A stretch of 64,000 bases of DNA from Pseudomonadota bacterium (GCA_018240595.1 JAFEFL010000064.1:124001-188000); one strand, 5' to 3'. Shown: positions 44,559-53,140, counted from the stretch's first letter. Made by a program: numbers and translations. The notes: generated by a model from the sequence alone, not told the origin.

Positions 44559-45245
44559 ATGATGATGAGACTTGTGCTGGCGCTGATGGTCGCTCTTGCG
44601 GCGCAAGGCGCGTGGGCGGACGAGACCGTCGATATCGGTGGCTCGAAAGCCGTGCTGCTGAAGCCGGCGGTGCCCAAGGCGAGTGTCATCCTGATGCCCG
44701 GCGGCGATGGCGACCTGCAGGCCGGGCCGGGCGGCAGCATCGGCAACCTCAGGAACAACCAGCTCGTGCGCACGCGCGGCGCCTACAAGGCGCACGGCCT
44801 CGCCGTGCTGGTGGTCGATTCCGACATCAATCTCGGTGCTGCCATCGAATATATGCGCGCGATCAAAAGCCCGGTGACGGTGATCGCGACCAGCCGGGGC
44901 ACGCTGCGCGCCGCGAACGGCATTGCCCATGGCGCGCGGCCAGACGCGCTGGTGCTGACGTCGGGCTTCCTGTCGGGCGAGTCGGGTCCCGATCGTAACG
45001 TCATGAGTATCCTCGGTTCGCCGGCGCCGTTGCCGCACACCCTTGTCATCCATCATCGCCAGGATGGCTGCCGCTTCACCCAGCCGGCCGGCGTCGAGCC
45101 TTTCATCAAATGGGCGGGCGGCAAGGCGCGCGTGGTGTGGCTCGACGGTGGTGAGGCGCAAGGCAATCCGTGCCAGGCCAAATCGCACCATGGCTTTCTG
45201 GGACTCGATGGTCGTGTCGTGTCGCTCGCCGCCGGTTTCAGGTGA
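44559..45245 (+). CDS. Secreted alpha/beta-hydrolase-like protein
   Basis: A 228-residue product with a signal peptide (MRLVLALMVALAAQGAWADE). The core resembles an alpha/beta hydrolase: ASVILMPGGDGDL oxyanion strand, LAVLVVDSD, a nucleophile-like VIATSRGTLRAA (Ser in place of the usual GxSxG context), HTLVIHHRQDGC with Asp, and a C-terminal His in KSHHGFLG. The substrate is unknown. ATG 44559 (three tandem ATGs) follows GGGGG. It is bracketed by two DUF2147 genes on the opposite strand. Confidence 0.72.
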   Translation: MMMRLVLALMVALAAQGAWADETVDIGGSKAVLLKPAVPKASVILMPGGDGDLQAGPGGSIGNLRNNQLVRTRGAYKAHGLAVLVVDSDINLGAAIEYMRAIKSPVTVIATSRGTLRAANGIAHGARPDALVLTSGFLSGESGPDRNVMSILGSPAPLPHTLVIHHRQDGCRFTQPAGVEPFIKWAGGKARVVWLDGGEAQGNPCQAKSHHGFLGLDGRVVSLAAGFR

Positions 45246-45256
45246 CTGCGCGCGGG

Positions 45257-45637
45257 TTACTTGACGCGGCTCCAGTTATCGACGCGGCAGAACACCGTCG
45301 CGGTGCAGGTTTTGAGGCTCAGGGCGTCGCGGCCATTGAGGGTGACGACGCCGGCAACGTTTTTGCCGCTGTCGAGCTCGAGCATCGTGCCTTCCCACAT
45401 ATTGTGCCCGGTCTTGACCGCACTCTGGATGAGCGGTGCGCCGCTTCTGATCCGCGCGGACTTGTCCCGCGCCTCGGTGACGCGAGCACACAGCTTGTTG
45501 TCGCCGCAGGGGTAGAAGCGCGCCTCGATCTGGGCATCGCCGCGCTGCCAGAGGCCGAACGGGGTTGCCGACAGGCTCGGGCCGCTGAGGAGGCCGGTGA
45601 AGACGGCAACGATGCTGGAAGCGAGGAGATCGAGCAT
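45257..45637 (-). CDS. DUF2147 secreted protein (second of two)
   Basis: A 126-residue product beginning MLDLLASSIVAVFTGLLSG, a signal peptide or anchor, then ATPFGLWQRGDAQIEARFYPC, LCARVTEARD, WEGTMLELDSGKNVAGVV and LKTCTATVFCRVDNWSRV. It shares layout and Cys spacing with the gene at 44015. ATG 45637 is preferred; the longer open frame to 45760 overlaps the divergent RidA gene. Confidence 0.85.
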   Translation of the reverse strand: MLDLLASSIVAVFTGLLSGPSLSATPFGLWQRGDAQIEARFYPCGDNKLCARVTEARDKSARIRSGAPLIQSAVKTGHNMWEGTMLELDSGKNVAGVVTLNGRDALSLKTCTATVFCRVDNWSRVK

Positions 45638-45707
45638 GGACAACCGATCGCGGGTTAAGCGGGAAACGCCGGATACTGTATCATAACAGCGGCAGAGATT
45701 GGCTTCG

Positions 45708-46136
45708 ATGCCAAAGGAAGATGTCGATTTCAGCGGGAGACGGCTCGTGAAGTTCATCAATTCGACGGCGGCGAAGGCTTTGGAGCTGCCGTTCAGCCAG
45801 GCCGTTCAGGTGGGCGATGTGCTTTATCTGTCCGGTCAGCTTGGCAACAGGCCGGGCACGCTCGAACTGGTGTCCGGCGGCATGGAAGCCGAGGCACGCC
45901 AGACCATGGAGAACATCGGCGCCGTGCTGAAGGAGAACGGTCTTTCGTTTGCCGACGTGTTCAAGGTGACGGTGATGCTGGCCGATATGTCGCAGTGGCC
46001 GGCTTTCAACAAGGTCTACGTCGGCTACTTCGATGCCGGCCGCCTGCCCGCGCGCTCGGCTTTCGGCTGCAAGGGCCTGGCGCTCGGTGCGCAGCTCGAA
46101 CTCGAATGCATGGCGTATTTGGGTGGTAAACGGTAG
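45708..46136 (+). CDS. RidA-family protein (first of two)
   Basis: A 142-residue Rid/YjgF protein. RidA enzymes hydrolyse reactive enamines and imines such as 2-aminoacrylate. Motifs: LPFSQAVQVGDVLYLSGQLG, MENIGAVLKENGLSFADVFKVTV and the key Arg in LPARSAFGCKGLALGAQLELE. ATG 45708 is used; GTG 45747 with GGGAG eight bases upstream gives the more usual RidA start VKFINS and may be the true one. It is followed by a second Rid gene 75 bases on. Confidence 0.9.
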   Translation: MPKEDVDFSGRRLVKFINSTAAKALELPFSQAVQVGDVLYLSGQLGNRPGTLELVSGGMEAEARQTMENIGAVLKENGLSFADVFKVTVMLADMSQWPAFNKVYVGYFDAGRLPARSAFGCKGLALGAQLELECMAYLGGKR

Positions 46137-46142
46137 CCATTA

Positions 46143-46160
46143 GTTCGGCCGCGGCCGAAC
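46143..46160. repeat. Perfect 18-base palindrome between the two RidA genes
   Basis: GTTCGGCCGCGGCCGAAC is a perfect inverted repeat, seven bases after the first RidA stop. It could be a weak terminator stem (no T-run) or an operator. Confidence 0.5.
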
Positions 46161-46211
46161 CATGTGATCGGGCCGCACCGCTAGGGTGTTTCTCTCAACG
46201 GGAGAAGCACC

Positions 46212-46625
46212 ATGATCAAGCGCATGCGCGTCGAACCGATTTCGACTTATCTGGAGCGTTACCGCGGGCGCGGTGTCGCGCATCCGGTCACCGTCGCCAA
46301 CGGCTTTGTCTATCTGTCGGGCTTGCCGCCATTCGATCCGCAATCCGGTGAAATCAAGCCGGCCTCGTTCGAGCGGCAAAGCGAAATCGTGATGGAGCAG
46401 CTCAAGACCTGTCTTGAAGCTGCCGGTTCGTCACTGGCGAGTGTCATCAAGTGCAATGTGTACTGCACACCGGGAGAAGGGCGCTTCGCGACCTTCAATG
46501 CGATTTACGATCGCTATTTCCCCGACGACGATCCGTCGCGGATCTTCATGTTCATCCATTCCTGGCCGGGACCATTCGATCTCGAGATCGATTGTGTGGC
46601 GGTGGCGCGACAAGACGCTCTCTGA
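46212..46625 (+). CDS. RidA-family protein (second of two)
   Basis: A 137-residue Rid protein of a different subgroup from its neighbour. It contains TVANGFVYLSGLPPFDP, MEQLKTCLEAAGSSLASVIKCNVY and PSRIFMFIHSWPGPFDLEIDCVAV; the Arg in the SRI segment corresponds to the RidA carboxylate-binding Arg. Substrate unknown. ATG 46212 follows GGGAGAAG. It precedes mnmE by 107 bases. Confidence 0.88.
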   Translation: MIKRMRVEPISTYLERYRGRGVAHPVTVANGFVYLSGLPPFDPQSGEIKPASFERQSEIVMEQLKTCLEAAGSSLASVIKCNVYCTPGEGRFATFNAIYDRYFPDDDPSRIFMFIHSWPGPFDLEIDCVAVARQDAL

Positions 46626-46732
46626 CGATCGCTGCTGGCACCGCGGCTCGCGAACGCGCGGCTGGCATGGCGGCCGGCCGCGCCCGATGATGTCTTGACG
46701 TCCGGGCGTAACGGGCGTTTGCCTGCATCATC

Positions 46733-48445
46733 ATGTCCGTTGCACGACAGCCCACAATCTTCGCCCTCTCCTCCGGCCGTCCGCCCGCCGCGATCGCGGT
46801 GATCCGCATTTCCGGGCCGCGCGCTGCCGCCGCGCTGGAAGCGCTCGGCGTCAACGTGCCGCCGCCGCGCCAGGCCAAGCTGGCCCGCATGCGCGATCCA
46901 CGGTCCGGCGAGATCATCGACGAAGCGCTGGCGCTGTGGTTTCCCGGGCCGAATAGCGAGACCGGCGAGGACGTCGCCGAATTGCAGGCGCATGGCGGGC
47001 CGGCGGTGATCGCCGCGATTCTCGAGGCGCTGGGCTCGATCGACGGCTTGCGCATGGCGGAGCCGGGTGAATTCACGCGGCGCGGCTTCGAGAACGGCAA
47101 GCTCGATCTGACGGCGGTGGAGGGGTTGGCCGATCTGGTGGCGGCCGAGACGGAAGGGCAGCGCCGCCAGGCGTTCCGGCAGATGAAGGGCCTGCTCGGC
47201 GATCGCGCCGAGACCTGGCGCCAGCGGCTGATCCAGGCGCTGGCTTTGGTCGAAGCGCGCATCGATTTTTCCGACGAAGCGGACGTGCCGGAAGACCTGG
47301 TCGGGCCGGCGCTCGCCATTGCACAGGAGCTGCGCGACGAAATCGGCACGGCGCTGGCCGATGGCGGCCGCGGCGAGCGGTTGCGGGAAGGTTTGGTGGT
47401 CGCCATCGCCGGGCCTCCAAACGCCGGCAAATCGACCTTGCTCAATCGCCTGGCGCAGCGCGAGGCGGCGATTGTCTCGCCCTACGCCGGCACGACCCGG
47501 GACGTGATCGAGGTGCATCTCGACCTCGGCGGCTATCCGATGACGTTGCTCGATACCGCCGGCATTCGCGAAACGGTCGATCCGGTGGAAATGGAGGGGG
47601 TTCGCCGCGCGCGGGCCCGCGCCGCCGCGGCCGATCTGGTGCTGTGGCTGACCGACGCGACCGCGCCAGGCGAGGGGGAGCAGGATCCCGGCCTTGGCAG
47701 GACCGGCGGGCAGGTGCCGGTCTGGCGCGTTTCGACCAAGATCGATCTCCTCGCGCCGGCCGCCGCGGCTTCGCTGCGCAGCAAAGGGGTGCAGCATTCG
47801 GCGACCGGCCCAGTCATGCTGCGCAGCAAAGCGGCTGGGGACGAAGCGGCCGGCTCGGCGGCCCGAATCGACCGGACTGAGCGATCCGATCGGGGCAGGC
47901 CGCCCGGAAAAATTGCTACCGCCTCGGACGAGAGTTCTGCTCGCGCGTCTGAGGGCGTTAGCGGTGCCGACCCGGTAGGGGCCTCCTCGGAAGATCGGTC
48001 CCGCTCGCAAGTTACGCCGTCAAGGCAAAAGAATGAAGCAAAGGTCACTTCAACGGGCACTTCCAATCCGTCATTGAATTCAGTGCGCTGTAAAGATGAA
48101 CCTAAATCCGTAACTTCGGATGAATTGGAGTTCATTTTATCGGCGGAAGTGGGCACCGGGGTCGACCAATTGCTCAAGGCGCTGTTCCGGTTCGCGGAAC
48201 TCCGGCTCGTCGGCGCGGAGCAGGCCCTCGTCACCCGGCAGCGTCATCGCCAAAGTCTTGCTGCAGTGCAACATATTCTGTCCGATGCCCTGATCCGCTT
48301 CGGCGGCGCCAAGGGGCAAGGCCAGGAGGAGCTTTTGGCCGAGGAATTACGGCGAGCGGCCGTGGAACTCGGCCGGCTCACCGGACGCGTCGATGTCGAG
48401 GACATTCTGGACGTCATTTTCCGGGACTTCTGCATCGGCAAATGA
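46733..48445 (+). CDS. mnmE: tRNA-modification GTPase MnmE with a large insertion in the G domain
   Basis: With MnmG, installs the (carboxymethyl)aminomethyl group on wobble U34. The 570-residue product is about 120 longer than usual. The N-terminal domain (1-120), G1 GPPNAGKS (227-234), GTTRD (253-257), DTAG (274-277), G4-like TKID (335-338) and the C-terminal FCIGK are intact. Between G4 and the G5 SAE (470-472) lie about 130 residues of Ser/Lys/Arg/Ala-rich low complexity instead of about 20-25. The frame is open throughout. The 3' part of the insert is AT-richer. parS lies just after it. Confidence 0.95.
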   Translation: MSVARQPTIFALSSGRPPAAIAVIRISGPRAAAALEALGVNVPPPRQAKLARMRDPRSGEIIDEALALWFPGPNSETGEDVAELQAHGGPAVIAAILEALGSIDGLRMAEPGEFTRRGFENGKLDLTAVEGLADLVAAETEGQRRQAFRQMKGLLGDRAETWRQRLIQALALVEARIDFSDEADVPEDLVGPALAIAQELRDEIGTALADGGRGERLREGLVVAIAGPPNAGKSTLLNRLAQREAAIVSPYAGTTRDVIEVHLDLGGYPMTLLDTAGIRETVDPVEMEGVRRARARAAAADLVLWLTDATAPGEGEQDPGLGRTGGQVPVWRVSTKIDLLAPAAAASLRSKGVQHSATGPVMLRSKAAGDEAAGSAARIDRTERSDRGRPPGKIATASDESSARASEGVSGADPVGASSEDRSRSQVTPSRQKNEAKVTSTGTSNPSLNSVRCKDEPKSVTSDELEFILSAEVGTGVDQLLKALFRFAELRLVGAEQALVTRQRHRQSLAAVQHILSDALIRFGGAKGQGQEELLAEELRRAAVELGRLTGRVDVEDILDVIFRDFCIGK

Positions 48446-48459
48446 CCGGGACGTCCCGA

Positions 48460-48475
48460 TGTTTCACGTGAAACA
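48460..48475. promoter_or_regulatory. parS centromere site 1
   Basis: TGTTTCACGTGAAACA is a perfect 16-base match to the universal ParB-binding palindrome. It lies in the mnmE-mnmG gap, 3.7 kb from parB. Confidence 0.95.
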
Positions 48476-48529
48476 ACCGAGACGTCCGAACATTTTGACC
48501 GCTTTCACCCGGTCCGCTAAAGGACGTCC

Positions 48530-50416
48530 ATGTCCGAGGCTTTGGATCACTTCGACGTCGCCGTGATCGGCGGCGGCCACGCCGGCTGCGAGGCCGCGGC
48601 TGCGGCGGTGCGCATGGGCGCACGCACCGCGCTGGTGACGCACAAGTTTTGGACCATCGGCGCCATGTCCTGTAATCCAGCGATCGGCGGTCTCGGTAAG
48701 GGTCATTTGGTCCGCGAAATCGACGCTTTGGACGGCCTGATGGGCCGGGTCGCCGACCAGGGCGGCATCCAGTTTCGCGTCCTGAACCGTCGCAAGGGCC
48801 CGGCCGTTCGAGGGCCGCGCGCCCAGGCCGACCGCAAGCTCTATGCCGCCGCGATGCAGGCCGCGATCCGGATGACGCCGAACCTCCGGGTGATCGAGGC
48901 CGAGGCCGACGATCTGGTCGTCAAGGACGACCGCATCGTTGGCGTTCGCTTCGCCGATGGCCGCGAAATTGCCGTCGGGGCGGTGGTTCTGACCACCGGC
49001 ACCTTCCTCCGGGGCCTCATCCATATTGGAGAGACGCAAATTCCAGCCGGCCGGGTCGGCGAGGCGCCATCGATGGGTCTGTCCCGGACCCTGGAGCGAG
49101 CCGGTCTGACCCTCGGCCGCCTCAAGACCGGCACGCCGCCACGTCTCGATGGCTCGACCATCGACTGGAAAGCCCTGGAAATGCAGCCCGGCGACGAGCC
49201 GCCGGAGCCATTTTCGGTCCTGACCGAGCGGATCACGACCCCGCAGATCGAATGCGGCATCACCCGGACGACGCCGGCGACCCATCAGGTCATCCGCGCT
49301 AACGTCCATCGTTCGCCGATGTATTCCGGCCAGATCGCCTCGACGGGACCGAGATACTGCCCGTCGATCGAGGACAAGATCGTCCGTTTCGGTGAGCGCG
49401 ACGGCCACCAGATCTTCCTTGAGCCGGAAGGCCTCGACGATTCAACGGTCTATCCCAATGGCATCTCGACGTCGCTGCCGGAGGATGTCCAGAAGGCCAT
49501 CGTCGCGTCCATCCCGGGCCTGGAAAAGACCCGGATTGTCCGGCCGGGCTATGCCATCGAATACGATTTCGTCGATCCGCGGCAACTGAAGCTGACCCTG
49601 GAGACCAAGAAGCTCGCCGGACTGTTCCTGGCGGGGCAAATCAACGGCACCACGGGCTATGAAGAAGCAGCAGCGCAGGGGCTTTTGGCCGGGCTGAACG
49701 CCGCGGTGCTGGCCTCAGGCGGCGCGGAGGTCACTTTCGACCGCGCCGAGTCCTATCTCGGCGTCATGGTCGATGACCTGACCACACGCGGGGTCAACGA
49801 GCCCTATCGGATGTTCACGTCGCGGGCCGAATATCGCCTGCGGCTGCGGGCCGATAACGCCGACCAGCGCCTCACTGACAAGGGCATTGCCCTCGGCTGC
49901 GTTGGCTCCGAGCGTGCCACCTACCACCGCGCAAAACAGGATGCCCTCGACGCGGCCCGTAGCTTCGCCAAGTCGGTCTCTTTGACGCCAAAGGAGGCCG
50001 AAAAGCACGGCCTCACCCTCAATCAGGACGGTCAGCGGCGCACGGCGTTCGAACTCTTGAGCTATCCGGCCATTTCCGTCGCCGACCTGGCGCGGATCTG
50101 GCCGCAACTCGCCGGCCTCAAGCCAAACATCGCCGAGCAGGTCGAGATCGACGCCAAATACGACGTCTATCTCAGCCGGCAGAACGCCGATATCGAGGCC
50201 TATCGCCGTGACGAAGGCTTCGCGCTGCCGGAAAGTCTCGATTACGCGGCGCTTCCTGGCCTCTCCAACGAAGCCAAGCAGAAGCTGATCAAGCACCAGC
50301 CACGCACCATCGGCCATGCCGCCAAGATCGACGGCATCACGCCGGCGGCGCTGACGCTGCTCGTTGCTCATGTGAGGCGGGGCCGCGGCAAGAAGCCGGC
50401 CGTCCAGTCCGCGTGA
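48530..50416 (+). CDS. mnmG: tRNA uridine-5-carboxymethylaminomethyl modification enzyme MnmG
   Basis: FAD-dependent partner of MnmE. The 628-residue product shows the dinucleotide fold DVAVIGGGHAGCEAAAA, SCNPAIGGLGKGHLVREIDA (with the catalytic Cys), GIQFRVLNRRKGPAVRGPRAQ, the second Cys region LGRLKTGTPPRLD, and GLFLAGQINGTTGYEEAAAQG. Length is normal. It follows mnmE and parS 1, and overlaps rsmG by four bases (GTGA). Confidence 0.98.
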   Translation: MSEALDHFDVAVIGGGHAGCEAAAAAVRMGARTALVTHKFWTIGAMSCNPAIGGLGKGHLVREIDALDGLMGRVADQGGIQFRVLNRRKGPAVRGPRAQADRKLYAAAMQAAIRMTPNLRVIEAEADDLVVKDDRIVGVRFADGREIAVGAVVLTTGTFLRGLIHIGETQIPAGRVGEAPSMGLSRTLERAGLTLGRLKTGTPPRLDGSTIDWKALEMQPGDEPPEPFSVLTERITTPQIECGITRTTPATHQVIRANVHRSPMYSGQIASTGPRYCPSIEDKIVRFGERDGHQIFLEPEGLDDSTVYPNGISTSLPEDVQKAIVASIPGLEKTRIVRPGYAIEYDFVDPRQLKLTLETKKLAGLFLAGQINGTTGYEEAAAQGLLAGLNAAVLASGGAEVTFDRAESYLGVMVDDLTTRGVNEPYRMFTSRAEYRLRLRADNADQRLTDKGIALGCVGSERATYHRAKQDALDAARSFAKSVSLTPKEAEKHGLTLNQDGQRRTAFELLSYPAISVADLARIWPQLAGLKPNIAEQVEIDAKYDVYLSRQNADIEAYRRDEGFALPESLDYAALPGLSNEAKQKLIKHQPRTIGHAAKIDGITPAALTLLVAHVRRGRGKKPAVQSA

Positions 50417-51072
50417 GCAATCCGGGGCAGGGCGCGTCCGATCTCGAACGCGACAAGGCGCGCGCGCTGGAGCTCACGCCTGTTTCACGTGAAACACTCA
50501 ACAAACTCGAGATCTATGTCGCGCTGCTGCTGAAGTGGCAGGCGACGACCAACCTGATCGCACCGTCGACGATCCCGCACATCTGGACCAGACATGTCGC
50601 CGACTCGCTGCAATTAACCGAACTGGTCCCGGACGCAACGACCTGGATCGACCTCGGCTCCGGCGGCGGCTTCCCCGCCATTCCGGTCGCCTGCGTGCTC
50701 GCCGGCAAACCCGGCGCCATGGTCCACCTGGTTGAGAGCAACGGCAAGAAGGCCGCGTTCCTCCGCGAGGCCATCCGCGCAACCGGGGTGCCGGCGCAAG
50801 TCCATGCCGAGCGAATCGAAAAATTTGTCGCTAGTCATGTGAACAGCGTGGATGTGGTGAGCGCCCGGGCGCTCGCCTCCTTGAAAACCCTGTGCGATCA
50901 AGCATTTCCTATGATCGAGCGAGGGGCCATTGGCCTGTTCGCCAAAGGACTAGATGTAGAGGCTGAATTGACCGAAGCCTCTAAATATTGGAAAATCGAC
51001 GTACAGACGGTGCCGAGCAAGACGAGTCCCGAAGGCTGTATCGTCGTTGTCCGTCGTCTGAGTGCGCGCTGA
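50413..51072 (+). CDS. rsmG: 16S rRNA m7G527 methyltransferase
   Basis: SAM-dependent methylation of G527 of 16S rRNA (formerly GidB). The 219-residue product starts at GTG overlapping the mnmG stop. Key segments: LLKWQATTNLIAPSTIPHIWTRHVADSLQL (residues spread over about 35-65), the SAM motif WIDLGSGGGFPAIPVA, and VDVVSARALASLKTL. The codons for residues 23-28 are part of a perfect parS site, so the DNA here serves both protein and segregation. Confidence 0.97.
   Translation: MSNPGQGASDLERDKARALELTPVSRETLNKLEIYVALLLKWQATTNLIAPSTIPHIWTRHVADSLQLTELVPDATTWIDLGSGGGFPAIPVACVLAGKPGAMVHLVESNGKKAAFLREAIRATGVPAQVHAERIEKFVASHVNSVDVVSARALASLKTLCDQAFPMIERGAIGLFAKGLDVEAELTEASKYWKIDVQTVPSKTSPEGCIVVVRRLSAR
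50481..50496. promoter_or_regulatory. parS centromere site 2, inside rsmG
   Basis: A second perfect TGTTTCACGTGAAACA, 2.0 kb from the first and 1.7 kb from parB. It encodes PVSRETL within RsmG. Confidence 0.95.
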
Positions 51073-51111
51073 CCGAATTTATTGGGCCACCCCGGCCCCA
51101 GGACTAAGCCA

Positions 51112-52014
51112 ATGACCGATCCGACCGATCCGACCGATCCGACCATCCAGTCCGGCCCGCAATCCGGACCCCAAGTGGTGCCGTTCGAAAAGCCCGTCGC
51201 CCCGGCCACGCCGGGACCCGGTCCGCGCGTCATCGCCATCGCCAACCAGAAGGGCGGCGTCGGCAAGACCACCACCGCGATCAATCTCGGCACGGCGCTC
51301 GCCGCGATCGGGGAGCACGTCCTGATCGTCGACCTCGACCCGCAGGGCAACGCCTCGACCGGGCTCGGCATTCAGCACAAGGAGCGCGGCGTCTCGACCT
51401 ACGACGTGCTCGCCGGCCAGGCGCCGATGCGCGACGCCGTGATCCCGACCGCGGTACCGAAGCTGCACCTCGCGCCCTCGACCATGGACCTGTCGGGCCT
51501 CGAGCTCGAGATCGGTCAGCAGCGCGACCGCGCCTTCCGCCTGCGCACCGCGCTCAACAACATCAACAACGGCTCGCCGGCTTTCGACTTCACTTACGTG
51601 CTGGTCGATTGCCCGCCGTCGCTCAACCTGATCACCGTCAACGCCATGGCGGCGGCGCATTCGATCCTGGTGCCCATGCAGTGCGAGTTCTTCGCGCTCG
51701 AAGGTTTGTCGCAGCTTCTGAAGACCGTCGAAGAGGTGAAGAAGAATCTCAATCCGGGCCTGTCGATCCACGGCATCGTCATGACGATGTACGACTCGCG
51801 CAACAACCTCGCCAACCAGGTTGTCGCCGACGTGCGCCAGTTCATGGGCAAGCAGGTCTATGAGACCGTGATCCCGCGCAACGTGCGCATTTCCGAAGCG
51901 CCGTCCTACGGCAAGCCGGTGCTGGTCTACGATCTCAAATGCGTCGGCAGTGAAGCGTATTTGCGTCTCGCCACCGAGATCATTCAGCGCGAGCGCGCTC
52001 TGAAGGCCGGCTAA
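51112..52014 (+). CDS. parA: Chromosome-partitioning ATPase ParA
   Basis: Deviant-Walker ATPase that moves ParB-parS complexes. The 300-residue product has a disordered N-terminal tail of about 38 residues with TDP repeats, then Walker A' IAIANQKGGVGKTTTAINL, LIVDLDPQGNASTGLG, and VDCPPSLNLITVNAM. ATG 51112 follows AGGA; the frame stays open to 51082, but that stretch has no start with better support. It lies directly before parB. Confidence 0.97.
   Translation: MTDPTDPTDPTIQSGPQSGPQVVPFEKPVAPATPGPGPRVIAIANQKGGVGKTTTAINLGTALAAIGEHVLIVDLDPQGNASTGLGIQHKERGVSTYDVLAGQAPMRDAVIPTAVPKLHLAPSTMDLSGLELEIGQQRDRAFRLRTALNNINNGSPAFDFTYVLVDCPPSLNLITVNAMAAAHSILVPMQCEFFALEGLSQLLKTVEEVKKNLNPGLSIHGIVMTMYDSRNNLANQVVADVRQFMGKQVYETVIPRNVRISEAPSYGKPVLVYDLKCVGSEAYLRLATEIIQRERALKAG
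51114..51140 (+). repeat. 9-bp tandem repeat in the parA 5' end
   Basis: GACCGATCC occurs three times in tandem (51114-51122, 51123-51131, 51132-51140), then a partial fourth. Each unit adds TDP to the N-terminus of ParA. Slippage could change the repeat number without breaking the frame. Confidence 0.85.
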
Positions 52015-52191
52015 GTGTTGCGACGAACGACGCCGCGAGAGATCGCGGCTTCCGCTCATCTCGATGGCATGAGCATTACAGAGCGGATGGACCGCCTGCA
52101 CGATCGCCTTCGCCGCTATGACGAAGGCCCGGCAGACGCAGACAATAAGAAACGGCACGAGGACGAGTTGATGGCATCAGGAGCGGCGTCG

Positions 52192-53082
52192 ATGGCGGAT
52201 CATTCGCGACTGGGGCGGGGGCTGGCCTCCCTGATGGGTGAAGTGGCGCAGGACACGCCGGCTTCCGACAACGCGCCGCGTCGCCCGCGCAAGGCTCCGG
52301 TCGAAAAGCTGCATCCCAATCCGCGCAATCCGCGCCGCGACTTCACCGAAGAGCAGCTCGCCGAGCTCTCCGACTCGATCAAGGAGCGCGGCATCATTCA
52401 GCCGATCGTCGTGCGGCAATTGCCGGACAACGAGTACGAGATCATCGCCGGCGAACGGCGCTGGCGCGCGGCGCAGCGCGCTGGTCTGCACGAAGTGCCA
52501 ATCGCCATTGTCGATGCGACCGACGTGCAGTCGCTGGAATTCGCCATCATCGAGAACGTGCAGCGCGCCGACCTCAATCCGATCGAGGAAGCCGCCGGTT
52601 ACGTGGCGCTGATGGAGCAGTGCAATCATACGCAGGAGCAGGTCGCGCAGATCGTCGGCAAGAGCCGGCCCTACATCGCCAACCTGGTTCGCCTGCTGAA
52701 ACTGCCCGATGCGGTCAAGCGCATGGTGCGCGAAGGCAAGCTGTCGGCCGGTCACGCACGGCTTCTCATCGGCCATGCCAACGCCCAGGTGCTCGCCGAA
52801 ATGGCGATCGACGAAGGCTACAGCGTGCGCCAGCTCGAGGAGTGGGTGCGCGAGGACAATGCCAAGCCGGGCGACGCGACCATGGATCTTCAGATGAAGA
52901 AGATCGCGTCGGGGCTCGCCAAGCAGAAGGACGCCGACACGCGCGCACTGGAGAAGCGTCTCACCGACGCGCTCGGCCTCGAAGTGTCGATCGACGCCAA
53001 GGGCGAGAAAGGCACCTTGCACATCAAGTTCAAGGATCTCGATCAGCTCGACGGCGTGCTGCGCAAGTTGGGGGCGGGTTGA
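52192..53082 (+). CDS. parB: Chromosome-partitioning protein ParB
   Basis: CTP-dependent DNA clamp that loads at parS. The 296-residue product begins SRLGRGLASLMGEV, a family N-terminus that engages ParA. The CTP-binding and HTH parts follow: GIIQPIVVRQLPD, EIIAGERRWRAAQRAG, EFAIIENVQRADLNPIEEA and the HTH TQEQVAQIVGKSRPYIANLVRLL; the C-terminal dimerisation domain closes it. ATG 52192 follows AGGAG. The frame is open back to a GTG right after the parA stop (52015), which would add 59 unfamiliar residues; ATG 52171 is another option. Confidence 0.96.
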   Translation: MADHSRLGRGLASLMGEVAQDTPASDNAPRRPRKAPVEKLHPNPRNPRRDFTEEQLAELSDSIKERGIIQPIVVRQLPDNEYEIIAGERRWRAAQRAGLHEVPIAIVDATDVQSLEFAIIENVQRADLNPIEEAAGYVALMEQCNHTQEQVAQIVGKSRPYIANLVRLLKLPDAVKRMVREGKLSAGHARLLIGHANAQVLAEMAIDEGYSVRQLEEWVREDNAKPGDATMDLQMKKIASGLAKQKDADTRALEKRLTDALGLEVSIDAKGEKGTLHIKFKDLDQLDGVLRKLGAG

Positions 53083-53110
53083 GCACGGCGCGCGTTGTTT
53101 GTTTCACGGC

Positions 53111-53140
53111 ACGGCCGGGCCAACGCCCGGCCGTTTTTTT
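53111..53140 (+). terminator. Rho-independent terminator after parB
   Basis: ACGGCCGGGC-CAAC-GCCCGGCCGT followed by seven T residues, 28 bases past the parB stop. Identical stem-loop to the one after rho. Confidence 0.92.

Noticed and set aside
51114..51140. CRISPR-like short repeats
   Set aside because: The units are directly adjacent with no spacers and lie in the parA coding frame; the 15-base units at 54061 are likewise coding tandem repeats.
53097..53109. Possible third parS (TGTTTCACGG) after parB
   Set aside because: Only the left half matches; the right half reads CACGG, so it is not a full site.
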